Shown one piece after another: positions 9,596 through 17,468 of a stretch of DNA of 64,000 bases (within the stretch, counting starts at the first letter, position 1; every line of letters starts with the position of its first letter). The stretch is from Anaerolineales bacterium. Lineage in GTDB: Bacteria; Chloroflexota; Anaerolineae; Aggregatilineales; UBA2796. The notes under the pieces were generated by a model that was not told where the DNA came from, did not search any database, and saw only the letters and a program-made list of their open reading frames with translations. Both the position numbers and the translations under genes were made by a program. The stretch lies in contig JABTTZ010000001.1 in NCBI GenBank assembly GCA_015075625.1, positions 558,001 to 622,000 on the forward strand. Direction: 5' to 3'.

Positions 9596-10548
9596 CAGCG
9601 ATGATCGCGGCTGCCGCAATGGGAAAAGTGATCCTTTTTGGCGAACACGCCGTTGTTTATGGGCAGCCTGCTGTCGCTCTCCCTTTTCCGGCAGTACGGG
9701 CGACGGCACGGGCGGCGTTTGCCCCGGTGGGAACGGGCTTTACCATCCTTGCCCGTGATGTTCGGCGCGTGTTACCCGTCCACCTTGACGATGAATCGCC
9801 GGATAACGCCCTGACCCTTGCCGCCCAACTCCTGCTGCGGCATCTGAAACTGCCGAAACCCGATTTGACCCTTGAAGTGACCTCCACCATCCCAATTGGG
9901 GGGGGCTTTGGCAGCGGGGCGGCGGTCAGCACGGCGATCATGCGGGTGCTGTTGAAGGCGTTCCGCCGAACGCTAGATAACGAGACGTTGAACAGCCTTG
10001 TCTACGAGGTGGAAAAACATCATCACGGCACGCCAAGCGGCATCGACAACACGGTCATTGTCTATGAGCGCCCCGTTTATTTTGTGCGCGGCGCGGCGTT
10101 AGAACCCTTCAGTGTTGGGCTACCACTGACTTTCGTCGTCGCCTATTCGGGGGTGGCTGCCTCCACGCGGGAGACGGTCAGCGCGGTGCGCACCCTCGTT
10201 GAATCAGAGCCAGCAACCTACCAACCTCTCCTTGAGAACATTGGGACGTTGGTCAGGGCGGCGCGGATAAGCCTAGAGGCAGGGGATGCCCCCACCATTG
10301 GGACACTCTTAAATGAGAATCACAGCACCTTGCAGCGCCTTACAGTGTCCTCACCGCTGCTGGATCGGCTTTGCGAGGCGGCACGTGAAAGCGGGGCGCT
10401 AGGGGCGAAACTTTCTGGTGGGGGGCGCGGCGGAAACATCATCGCCCTTGCCCCCGACGAGGGTGCGGCAGTGGGCATCGTCGCCGCCCTGCGGGGGGCG
10501 GGGGCTGCCCGCACATGGATCATGCCCGTGCTGCCGCCAGCGCCATAA
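9592..10548 (+). CDS. mvk: Mevalonate kinase
   Basis: GHMP-superfamily kinase that phosphorylates mevalonate with ATP in the mevalonate route to isopentenyl diphosphate. Diagnostic parts are the N-terminal GEHAVVYGQPAVALP, the glycine-rich ATP loop PIGGGFGSGAAVS near residues 101-113 and the C-terminal KLSGGGRGGN loop. The length of 318 residues fits. The ATG overlaps the stop of the prenyltransferase gene (ATGA). No other mevalonate-pathway gene is in the window. The pathway is uncommon in bacteria but known in some Chloroflexota, lactic acid bacteria and others. Confidence 0.93.
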   Translation: MTAMIAAAAMGKVILFGEHAVVYGQPAVALPFPAVRATARAAFAPVGTGFTILARDVRRVLPVHLDDESPDNALTLAAQLLLRHLKLPKPDLTLEVTSTIPIGGGFGSGAAVSTAIMRVLLKAFRRTLDNETLNSLVYEVEKHHHGTPSGIDNTVIVYERPVYFVRGAALEPFSVGLPLTFVVAYSGVAASTRETVSAVRTLVESEPATYQPLLENIGTLVRAARISLEAGDAPTIGTLLNENHSTLQRLTVSSPLLDRLCEAARESGALGAKLSGGGRGGNIIALAPDEGAAVGIVAALRGAGAARTWIMPVLPPAP

Positions 10549-10634
10549 CCGAGGGGGAACACAAAGGTATCGAAGAAAGTCGCCTGCATCCCCTAACCCT
10601 TGCCAGACCGAGATCAAGGGGTGAGCATATCATG

Positions 10635-11804
10635 TCAATTGCTGCACGCCGCGTTGTGTTCGGCAAATGTCCGGCTAAAGCGATGCCGCCCCCCTTCGCC
10701 ACCGCACGCCCGAAAGTAGATGTAATCCGTCGTCTGTGGGTAGATCGCGGCGCGGATGGACGCCAGCCCGGGATTGGCAATCGGCGTTGGCGGAAGTCCT
10801 GGATTCAAATACGTGTTGAACGGCGAATTCACCCCCCGATAGTCAGCGAGAGTCAGTGCCGCCCACCATGTGTTGGGGTCTCGCGTGTTTCCCAATGCAT
10901 ACTGGATCGTCGGATCGGCGTCCAGCGTGCGCGGGGTGGCGGCATCGGGCGTCCCCGCCCGCGAGTTCTTCAGGCGGTTTAAATAGACGCCAGCAATGAC
11001 CGCCCGTTCTTCATCCAAAACTGCCTCGCGCTGGATGATCGAGGCGAGGGTCACTGCCTCATAGAGTGTCAAGCCCCCCTTGACCGAATCATCGCGCAGC
11101 TGCTGCGGGATACGCACATCAAAGTTTTGCAGCATCCGCACCACCAGATCGGCTGCCGTCCCGCACGCCGGAAGTTGATAGGTATCGGGAAACAGAAACC
11201 CTTCTAACGAGTGCCCAGGTGGAATGCCCGCCCGCGCTGCGAATTCGGGAAGGTAGCCGCCCACCCCGCCAAAGCCCGCCCCCACAAGCGTCAGAAATTC
11301 TGCCCCCCGAAAGGTGAGATCGGGCGTTTGGTCAATCGTCGCCGCAATTTCTTCCAGACGCCAGCCCTCAATCACCCGAAAGGTGACTGAATCTGCGCCA
11401 GCATTCGTCAATTTCGTGGCAATCTGCGGGATCGTCATCGTCTTTTTGAGGACAAACGATCCCGCTTGCAATTTTGAATCAATGGCAAAAAAGCGCACAT
11501 AGGCACGAAACACTTCGGGGTTGATCTCAAACCCCTGGGCTACCAAACGGTTGGCGATTGTCGCCGCCGTGTCGCCCTCTATGACGGTGAAACAGGCGAC
11601 TGTCCCATCAATGCCAGCGGGGGTGTCCAGATCAGCGCTGCGCAGCGCCAGCGAGAGCCGCAAGGCAAAAGCATCGAGGGGATTCAGGTGCGGCGCAGAT
11701 CGCCCGATCAGAAAAACCAAGCCAACCAGTAAGCCAAGCATCAGCAGCCCCGCCAAGATGAGCGGAATCAGAAGGTTTCGGAACACGATCAAAGTCGTTC
11801 GCAT
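10635..11804 (-). CDS. mltG: Endolytic murein transglycosylase MltG (YceG-like)
   Basis: Membrane-anchored lytic transglycosylase that cuts nascent peptidoglycan strands. A single N-terminal transmembrane segment (about residues 8-32) precedes a LysM-like region (FTVIEGDTAATIANRLVAQG) and the YceG catalytic domain. The expected active-site glutamate is in ASIIQREAVLDEER, followed by the family motif AGVYLNRL. The C-terminal substrate-cleft sequence NTYLNPGLPPTPIANPG is highly characteristic. The length of 389 residues is normal. It is convergent with mevalonate kinase; usual partners such as ruvX or alaS are not adjacent. Confidence 0.95.
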   Translation of the reverse strand: MRTTLIVFRNLLIPLILAGLLMLGLLVGLVFLIGRSAPHLNPLDAFALRLSLALRSADLDTPAGIDGTVACFTVIEGDTAATIANRLVAQGFEINPEVFRAYVRFFAIDSKLQAGSFVLKKTMTIPQIATKLTNAGADSVTFRVIEGWRLEEIAATIDQTPDLTFRGAEFLTLVGAGFGGVGGYLPEFAARAGIPPGHSLEGFLFPDTYQLPACGTAADLVVRMLQNFDVRIPQQLRDDSVKGGLTLYEAVTLASIIQREAVLDEERAVIAGVYLNRLKNSRAGTPDAATPRTLDADPTIQYALGNTRDPNTWWAALTLADYRGVNSPFNTYLNPGLPPTPIANPGLASIRAAIYPQTTDYIYFRACGGEGGRHRFSRTFAEHNAACSN

Positions 11805-11882
11805 CGTGATGGTTCGTCTCTTTCTTTTGCCAATCCCGTCTAAGGCGATTTTTTCGTAACTGTCCGTTATCTCCGCGCCCTT

Positions 11883-11957
11883 GCCCGCCGCTAAAGCCGT
11901 AGATGTAGTTGACTACCCCAACGGGGTGATCATTCCTAGCGCAAGGGCTTTAGCCCC
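11883..11957 (-). repeat. REP-like repeat, degenerate copy 3
   Basis: GCCCGCCGCTAAAGCC half-hairpin followed by a CTACCCCAACGGGGTGATCA segment and a second AGCGCAAGGGCTTTAGCC arm. It is a rearranged copy of the two-hairpin element, between mltG and the glycosyltransferase gene. Confidence 0.55.
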
Positions 11958-11971
11958 ACGCACTCTTAATC

Positions 11972-13252
11972 TTAACCGCCTTTTCGCCGCGCCAGCCTGA
12001 CGATCTCCCCACGCCAGCCCACCCCGATCAGCAGCGCGTAGGGGACGCTTAGGGGAAGGTAATAGCGCTGCCATGCCAGTGGGTTTGTCGCTAACAAGAG
12101 GATGGCTGTCCCCGCTGCTATCCACAGCAGCGCCAATGCCCCCGCAAAGCGCACCCGGATTACGCCGAAGACGCCCACCCCAAGCAAGATCATCCCACCC
12201 CCTAGCCCCATCCCTAGCCCACCGAGAAGGACTCCCTCGTAGCGCTGAATAGGCTCTGCCAGCCAATCCCGCCACCCTTCTGCGATCTCAAAATACTGCG
12301 CCCCCCCAAAGGGCTGACCGACCAACGCCGTGAGGCGCTCAAGTCCATCCTGAAAACCCCCGAACGCCGCCACTTGCCCGCGCATCAACTCATCGCGGCG
12401 GGTGAGGACGGTTTGCGCGGCGCGGATCGGATCATCCCACCATGTGGGGTTGAGGGCAAAAAAGATCACCACCGTGATTCCCGCCGCCGCGCCCACCTGA
12501 ACGAGTGTGCGCCAGATCGTGCGTCGTCCGCCCCAGACGAGGAGTGGGTACACGGTCATCAGAAGCAAGGCTGCTGTGTGTTTCGTGGCTAGGGCGAATC
12601 CCCCCGCCATACCGAGGTAAAGCCATGCCCGCCACAGGCGGCGACCCTCCCCCTGACGGGCAAGGACGATCAATGTGGCGAGGATCACAAGGCTGATCCC
12701 CAATAGGAATGACCCTTCGTGCATGGCACGCCGCCCGTTGAGCAGCACGGCGGGCATCAGCGTATAGACGAGTGCGGCGCCCACACCTGCCCATTCCCCA
12801 CCACACCGCTGCCCACAGGCATAAACAATCAGGATACTCAGGGCAAGGCACAGCGCCGAGGTCAGGCGGGCGAGAATCAACAACCGTTCGGAGGGGATAT
12901 GCCCGTTCGCACGGTTGAAGTCCCAATCCGCCCCCCACAACCATTGTTTGTTCAGGTCAGCCGGCACGCCGACGAACGACCATGCCCCGCCGATCAGGTA
13001 TTTGGCAATGACCCCATTCAGCAGTCGCAAATCTTGTGCGGCGGCATACTCGGCATCCGGCGGGGGGAGACGCAGGCGCAGCGAGTCAGGGTCGTCGCGG
13101 AAACGGTAGTAATCCCCGCCCATGCTGATGATCGTTGCCTCATCGCCATGAAAGGGAGCGGTAAAAACCCCCATTAACGCATAGGTGAGCAGTGCGGTGA
13201 GGATCAAGGGGATGCTATCTCGAAAGCGAAGTCTCCGCAGGATCATAGACAT
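11972..13252 (-). CDS. Membrane glycosyltransferase, GT39/ArnT-like
   Basis: Polytopic glycosyltransferase of the dolichyl-phosphate-mannose mannosyltransferase / ArnT type (426 residues, roughly ten hydrophobic segments). The first extracytoplasmic loop carries the expected acidic motif FHGDEATI, used by GT-C enzymes for metal/lipid-sugar binding. The donor is likely a polyprenyl-phosphate sugar; the acceptor is unknown. No Shine-Dalgarno sequence precedes the ATG at 13252; instead TACAAT lies 8 bases upstream, so the mRNA may be leaderless. The same leader and about 45 N-terminal codons reappear, diverged, at 15412-15571. Confidence 0.85.
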   Translation of the reverse strand: MSMILRRLRFRDSIPLILTALLTYALMGVFTAPFHGDEATIISMGGDYYRFRDDPDSLRLRLPPPDAEYAAAQDLRLLNGVIAKYLIGGAWSFVGVPADLNKQWLWGADWDFNRANGHIPSERLLILARLTSALCLALSILIVYACGQRCGGEWAGVGAALVYTLMPAVLLNGRRAMHEGSFLLGISLVILATLIVLARQGEGRRLWRAWLYLGMAGGFALATKHTAALLLMTVYPLLVWGGRRTIWRTLVQVGAAAGITVVIFFALNPTWWDDPIRAAQTVLTRRDELMRGQVAAFGGFQDGLERLTALVGQPFGGAQYFEIAEGWRDWLAEPIQRYEGVLLGGLGMGLGGGMILLGVGVFGVIRVRFAGALALLWIAAGTAILLLATNPLAWQRYYLPLSVPYALLIGVGWRGEIVRLARRKGG

Positions 13253-13260
13253 AGGGCAGA

Positions 13261-13266
13261 ATTGTA
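13261..13266 (-). promoter_or_regulatory. -10-like hexamer at the glycosyltransferase start (possible leaderless mRNA)
   Basis: TACAAT on the minus strand ends 8 bases before the ATG at 13252. A 25-base block including this hexamer and the start codon region is identical in the truncated copy near 15.56 kb, which suggests it is functional promoter sequence. Confidence 0.4.
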
Positions 13267-13618
13267 GCGTAACAGGTAGGAGTTGACTCTTGGGATCATG
13301 AGTGTGCTACTTTAAAGACATCTCCATCTTCAACCGCCCTAGTGTTTAAGTGTTTAACACAGTAGACGGCATCTCCACAGTACGTGTTCCAGATTCATGT
13401 CCATCTTCGGTGTGGCAATTTTTATCCGACGCCCCACAAGTTGAGGGGTTGCCCAGCTCAATGTTCAGATAATGTTCTAGCCCTTCAGCTTGCCGATAGC
13501 TAGCCGGCATCCAACAAATCGATCTATTATCATGCTGACGCAGAGCCGGGTTAACCTTGAGGCAGCGATCAACCGTTAGCCGCCGGTGTAGCTGCACAGT
13601 TCCAGCATGCCCCCAAAC
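13267..13618. other. Intergenic region with no recognised gene
   Basis: About 350 bases between the glycosyltransferase start and the tryptophanase stop. A minus-strand 83-codon open frame at 13346-13597 is present but has no recognisable motif, an atypical Cys/Asn/His-rich composition and no ribosome binding site. It probably represents debris from the rearrangement that brought in the tryptophanase gene. Confidence 0.5.
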
Positions 13619-15010
13619 TCAGATCGGCTCGAAACGGGCCGTGAAGTGCCGTAGGAAGGACGGCTGCCAGACAATCCGATAGCCGGGCACATTCTCCCGC
13701 GCTGCGCCGACGCTTAATATTACCTCGGCCAGATAGTCCACATGACTCTGCATGTACACTCGGCGCGGGAAAGCAAGCCGCACCAAATCCATCGCAGCAG
13801 GCTGCTCAGAGCCATCCGGTTTACGTCCAAACATGACCGATCCTATTTCTACGCTGCGAATGCCACCGGCCAGATACAGCGCATTGCTAAGTGCCCAACC
13901 CGGATATTGCGCATCCGAAAGATGGCTCAATGTGGCGCGTGCATCGATGAACACGGCATGACCGCCGGGCGGCTGTACGGTTGGTACCCCGCCCGCACTC
14001 AGTTTTTCCGCTAGGTATTCGATGGAGCGAATTCGGTAGCGCAGGTAGTTCAAGTCCAACGCCTCGTACAGACCGACCGCGACAGCCTCCATATCATAGC
14101 CCGCCATGCCGCCGTAAGTCGGGAAGCCTTCGGTCAAGATCAGCAAGTTGCGTGCTTTCTCAGCCCAGACACTATCATTTAGGGCGAGGAAGCCCCCGAT
14201 ATTGGCCATACCATCTTTTTTTGCGCTCATGGTACAGCCATCGGCTAGGGCGAACATTTCCCGTGCGATATCGATGGGCGTCTTATCGTGGTAGCCGGTC
14301 TCACGTTCGTGAATAAAGTAGCTGTTTTCAGCAAAACGACAGGCATCAATAAGAAAGGGGATGCTGTGTTCGCGCGCCACGTCGCTCACCGCCCGCACAT
14401 TTTCTAGGCTGACTGGCTGACCGCCGCCGGAATTGTTGGTGATAGTGATCATGATGAAGGGGATGCGCTCACGACCCACTTCGCGGATTGTGTCGCGCAG
14501 GGCATGGATATCCATATTGCCCTTAAAGGGATGGACAAGCGCCGGTTGGCGGCCTTCAGCGATGACCAAATCGCGTGCATTCGCACCAACGTATTCGATA
14601 TTGGCACGGGTTGTATCGAAGTGCGAATTATTCGGAATTACGTCACCCGGTTTCACCGCCACCTGACATAGCAGACGTTCAGCGGCACGACCTTGGTGTG
14701 TCGGGATAAAGTGCTTGAAACCGAAAATATCTTGTACGGCACTTTGTAATTTGAAGAACGAACGCGCCCCTGCATACGATTCATCGCTGGCGATCATTGC
14801 GGCCCACTGCTGTGCAGATAGTGCGCCAGTTCCGCTGTCGGTCAGCAGGTCGATCAGCACCTGATCACCCCGCAGCAAGAACGGGTTGTAAAAAGCCTTC
14901 TGCAGCGCGGCTTCACGTTCGTCTGGGCTGATCATGGCGATTGGCTCGACCGAACGGGTACGAAATGGTTCGATGATGGTCTTTGGGTTGGGGTAGTTCA
15001 TTTTGGGCAT
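13619..15010 (-). CDS. tnaA: Tryptophanase (L-tryptophan indole-lyase)
   Basis: PLP enzyme that splits L-tryptophan to indole, pyruvate and ammonia. The sequence aligns throughout with tryptophanase/tyrosine phenol-lyase (463 residues). The PLP lysine is K265 in TMSAKKDGMANIGGF. Three positions favour tryptophanase over tyrosine phenol-lyase: Asp132 in HFDTTR (Thr in the lyase), Ile in SVEIGS where the lyase has the substrate-binding Arg, and His455 in LRHFTARF (Phe in the lyase). AAGGA lies 8 bases before the ATG at 15010. No tnaC leader or tnaB permease is beside it. It lies between a decayed IS630 transposase and a truncated glycosyltransferase copy, so horizontal acquisition is likely. 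Confidence 0.93.
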   Translation of the reverse strand: MPKMNYPNPKTIIEPFRTRSVEPIAMISPDEREAALQKAFYNPFLLRGDQVLIDLLTDSGTGALSAQQWAAMIASDESYAGARSFFKLQSAVQDIFGFKHFIPTHQGRAAERLLCQVAVKPGDVIPNNSHFDTTRANIEYVGANARDLVIAEGRQPALVHPFKGNMDIHALRDTIREVGRERIPFIMITITNNSGGGQPVSLENVRAVSDVAREHSIPFLIDACRFAENSYFIHERETGYHDKTPIDIAREMFALADGCTMSAKKDGMANIGGFLALNDSVWAEKARNLLILTEGFPTYGGMAGYDMEAVAVGLYEALDLNYLRYRIRSIEYLAEKLSAGGVPTVQPPGGHAVFIDARATLSHLSDAQYPGWALSNALYLAGGIRSVEIGSVMFGRKPDGSEQPAAMDLVRLAFPRRVYMQSHVDYLAEVILSVGAARENVPGYRIVWQPSFLRHFTARFEPI

Positions 15011-15109
15011 GGGTAGATTCCTTGGAAAAGCATATTCGAGGTGACTTTACCGCGTCTGCTTGTTTGCTGACAAACTCACAGCAGATTTGATCGGGTCGAT
15101 TTTTCACCC

Positions 15110-15412
15110 TAAATACATCCAAAATGAAACTTACGGATGCGACCCAATATTGAGCATTGCATCCGGCAAAGAAATCCTGTGCTGCTGACAGTAAGGCTTT
15201 GACGGTTTCAAACAATTCACGATGGGTCACTTCCCGACGGAACTGCCGCCACAGATGCTCAATCGGATTGAGTCAGGGGCTATACGTGGGTAGATACAAT
15301 ACGACCAATCGCCTGGCTGCCGCTTGCACCACTGTCTCAACATCCACCTGGATCCCGGTCTCTTCTGCCAGATAGTCTGCCAGACGCTGCAAGGGTCAGA
15401 AAGACAAGCGAG
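15110..15412 (-). pseudogene. IS630-family transposase remnant
   Basis: Decayed transposase. Read on the minus strand, one frame gives an HTH-like part (PLQRLADYLAEETGIQV) then, after only about a dozen residues, the C-terminal signature LPTYSP-stop-LNPIEHLWRQF and REVTHRELFETVKALL. The central DDE catalytic region is missing, so there is an internal deletion. Two in-frame TGA codons occur, the second exactly where the family has a conserved Trp (YSPWLNPIE). No terminal inverted repeats were identified. It sits directly upstream of tnaA and its left end abuts the truncated glycosyltransferase copy. Confidence 0.75.
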
Positions 15413-15557
15413 AGTAATCCCCACCTAAGGTGATGATCGTTGCCTCATCGCCATGAAAGGGGACGGCAAACACCCCCACCAGCGTGTAGGCAAGCAGCGC
15501 CGCAAGGATCACGGGAAGTCCGTATCGGGATCGCATCCGAAACAACATTGTAGACAT
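15412..15557 (-). pseudogene. Truncated copy of the GT39-like glycosyltransferase 5' end
   Basis: The minus strand from ATG 15557 encodes about 48 residues starting MSTMLFRMRSR and containing VPFHGDEATIITLGGDYSR, colinear with the start of the intact glycosyltransferase at 13252 (APFHGDEATIISMGGDYYR). The reading then runs straight into IS630 remnant sequence. The upstream 25 bases, including TACAAT, are identical in both copies. This is either the stump of a second paralogue whose body was replaced, or a duplicated promoter/5' segment. Confidence 0.8.
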
Positions 15558-15565
15558 AGGGCAGA

Positions 15566-15571
15566 ATTGTA
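15566..15571 (-). promoter_or_regulatory. -10-like hexamer in the truncated glycosyltransferase copy
   Basis: TACAAT 8 bases before the ATG at 15557, identical in placement to the intact gene. Any transcript from here would run through the IS remnant toward tnaA. Confidence 0.35.
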
Positions 15572-15668
15572 GCGTGGCTTTTCTGGCTATTGAGGCAGCA
15601 TTTCTTGTGAGGATGAATTACCCATGCGGGTCGGGTTGTTTCCCCTATAGTGGGTGGCAAAGGGGTAG

Positions 15669-15691
15669 TTTGAGGGGGCTTCCCCCTCAAA
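15669..15691 (+). terminator. G/C hairpin, copy A (terminator-like)
   Basis: TTTGAGGGGG, loop CTT, CCCCCTCAAA: a perfect 10-bp stem. The identical hairpin occurs at 58946-58968, each time followed by short A-rich sequence, so it is also a small dispersed repeat. Confidence 0.45.
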
Positions 15692-15743
15692 AACTCGCTG
15701 CCCTCTCTCCCCTTGCGGGGGTGAGGACGTAACATCTATAAAT

Positions 15744-16232
15744 GTGTTCTATAATAAGAGAATGGATGAGCAAACGTTTGTTCAACGCTTTAATGCAATA
15801 AAAAAACAAGGGTGGATTCCTTCACGGCGTCAAGGACCCACCGGAATCGGTTTTACACTCGAAACCGCGCTTGGTTTAACGGAGACGAATGTTGCTATCC
15901 CCGATTTGGGAGCGATTGAACTAAAAGCCCATCGGGTGGGGACACAATCTTTGATCACTCTTTTCACTTTCAATCGAGCCGTCTGGAAAATGCATCCCCT
16001 AACCGCCATTCGCCGCTATGTGGTTGGCAATCGGAAGGTGAAGGGCGTCCTGCTGCCCACCGATCTCGCCATTCGTCATTTCTTTGAGGCGCAGGGCTTC
16101 ACCCACATCGCCACCCACTATCGGCACATTCCCAATAAACGAATGCCCGCTAAAAACAGCCCCTCCAACGTAGCGGGCAGCACCGAGGTGACCATGACGC
16201 AGGAAACGGTTGTGGTGATGAAACGCACCTAA
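15744..16232 (+). pseudogene. Chimeric restriction-modification relic (MvaI/BcnI endonuclease N-part fused to DNA methyltransferase C-part)
   Basis: A 162-codon intact frame made of two unrelated halves. Residues 7 to about 92 match the start of MvaI/BcnI-type type II endonucleases: QGWIPSRRQGPTGIGFTLET, the nuclease core PDLGAIELKAHR (D54, E59, K61) and SLITLFTFNRAVWKM. From about 93 the sequence is instead the end of a DNA methyltransferase: VGNRKVKGVLLPTD, then HYRHIPNKRMPAKNSPSN and TMTQETVVVMKR. It looks like an in-frame deletion across adjacent R and M genes. Neither enzyme would be complete; both the rest of the nuclease and the SAM-binding/catalytic part of the methyltransferase are missing. 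A start at ATG 15762 is equally possible, with TATAAT at 15750-15755. Confidence 0.75.
15750..15755 (+). promoter_or_regulatory. -10-like hexamer (TATAAT) at the R-M relic
   Basis: Perfect TATAAT six bases before the ATG at 15762. If used, translation from 15762 would be nearly leaderless. Confidence 0.4.
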
Positions 16233-16246
16233 GCATGTTTTGCTAA

Positions 16247-16271
16247 GGGGAGTCACCGTTCAAAACTCCCC
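16247..16271 (+). terminator. Hairpin downstream of the R-M relic
   Basis: GGGGAGT ... ACTCCCC with an 11-base loop, 15 bases after the relic's stop codon. It is followed by CCCTCAAAA rather than a T run, so termination on the plus strand is uncertain. Confidence 0.35.
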
Positions 16272-16309
16272 CCTCAAAATTCCAAGCGACGATCCACCCC
16301 CTGTTGTGC

Positions 16310-16315
16310 TACAAT
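16310..16315 (+). promoter_or_regulatory. Extended -10-like element for the DUF4345-like operon
   Basis: TGCTACAAT at 16307-16315; the expected transcript would start near 16322, leaving a short leader with AAGGTGG before the ATG at 16346. Confidence 0.4.
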
Positions 16316-16345
16316 CCTCATGACTACGGGAAAGGTGGGCATTTT

Positions 16346-16699
16346 ATGGGTGTGGCAGACGTTCTGAAACTCATTGTGGCGCTTATTACCATTGGCTTTG
16401 GCGCATACGCAGCGGTGTTTCCAAAAATGGCGGCAAAATTCGTCGGGTTGAGCGCCTCGAACGACAACATGCGTGGTGTTGCCGAAGTGCGCTCGATCCT
16501 CGGCGGGGCATTTATTGGCGTGGGTGTGGCGGCGATTCTTTTTCCCCTTCAAGGTTACCGTGTGTTGGGCATTTCGTACCTTGCTATCGCCCTCACGCGG
16601 ACGCTCTCCATTGCCCAGTTCGAGAAAGATAAATCCCCCTCGAACGTGATCAGCGTCGTTTCCGAATACCTCTTTGCGGCAATCCTCATTCTGCTCTAA
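16346..16699 (+). CDS. Small integral membrane protein, DUF4345-like
   Basis: A 117-residue protein with about four hydrophobic helices. The pattern (MGVADVLKLIVALITIGFGA at the start, a central GVAEVRSILGGAFIGVG and SYLAIALTRTLSI) resembles DUF4345 membrane proteins, whose function is unknown. The start at ATG 16346 is chosen because AAGGTGG lies about 8 bases upstream and the TACAAT promoter element sits just before; a start at 16304 would lie upstream of that element. The DUF2085 gene follows after one base. Confidence 0.75.
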   Translation: MGVADVLKLIVALITIGFGAYAAVFPKMAAKFVGLSASNDNMRGVAEVRSILGGAFIGVGVAAILFPLQGYRVLGISYLAIALTRTLSIAQFEKDKSPSNVISVVSEYLFAAILILL

Positions 16700-16700
16700 G

Positions 16701-17468
16701 ATGACACACCAAATAACGAAACCACCCCCTGCTGATAGATCGCTTGCCGTGCGGCTTAACCGCTGGATGATGGTGCTTTCACGGCGCTATCTCACCTTCC
16801 TTTTGACGGTGATCTTCATTTTCGCCGCGCTGCCCGTTGCCGCGCCGATCCTGATGCGCGTCGGGTTGACCGCCCCCGCCTCGCTGATCTACAGCGCCTA
16901 CAGCCCAATGTGCCACCAATTCGCCTACCGCTCGCTGTTCCTCTTTGGCGAACAGCCCGTCTACCCACGCGCTACGGTGAGCTTGCCGGGGATTCTCTCG
17001 TGGGAGGCATACCTGCCGACGGTGATGCAATCTCTCGGAGATCGTCTTGATCAGTCCAATTTGGCGATGGAGACGAACGCCCGCAACTTTCGAGGGACGG
17101 AGACGATGGGCTATAAGGTTGCCGTCTGCCAGCGCGATATAGGCATTTATTGGGCGCTCTTTTTCACCGGTCTGGTTTACAGTATTCCCCGCATCCGGCG
17201 CGTCGTGCGCCCCTGTCCCATTTGGCTTTACCTTTTGCTTGGCTTAGCCCCCATTGGGATGGATGGCTTTAGCCAGTTGTTCAGCTATCTGCCGGGCTTT
17301 TGGGTCGTCCGTGAGACAACGCCCGCCTTCCGCTTTATCACCGGAGTCCTGTTAGGCGTCATGACGGGGTGGCTGGCGTTCCCCTATCTAGAGGCAGCGG
17401 CACGGGAAACCTATCAGGAAATTGCCGTGAAGTTTGCCCGCCGAAGCCTGCGAAAGGCTGCCCAATGA
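16701..17468 (+). CDS. DUF2085 family membrane protein
   Basis: Integral membrane protein of about 255 residues. Conserved family features are MCHQFAYRSLFLFGEQP in the first half and KVAVCQRDIGIYWALFF in the middle, with a Cys in each that may form a metal or redox site, plus four to five hydrophobic segments. DUF2085 proteins are common in Chloroflexota and some archaea; no function is established. The ATG at 16701 directly follows the upstream stop codon, and the last bases overlap the next gene as ATGA, so translation is probably coupled. Confidence 0.85.
   Translation: MTHQITKPPPADRSLAVRLNRWMMVLSRRYLTFLLTVIFIFAALPVAAPILMRVGLTAPASLIYSAYSPMCHQFAYRSLFLFGEQPVYPRATVSLPGILSWEAYLPTVMQSLGDRLDQSNLAMETNARNFRGTETMGYKVAVCQRDIGIYWALFFTGLVYSIPRIRRVVRPCPIWLYLLLGLAPIGMDGFSQLFSYLPGFWVVRETTPAFRFITGVLLGVMTGWLAFPYLEAAARETYQEIAVKFARRSLRKAAQ

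Noticed and set aside
13346-13597. 83-codon minus-strand open frame after tnaA
   Set aside because: No motif, no ribosome binding site and odd composition; more likely rearrangement debris. Listed only as part of the intergenic region.
13619-15010. Tyrosine phenol-lyase
   Set aside because: Asp132, Ile in SVEIGS and His455 are the tryptophanase versions of the discriminating positions.
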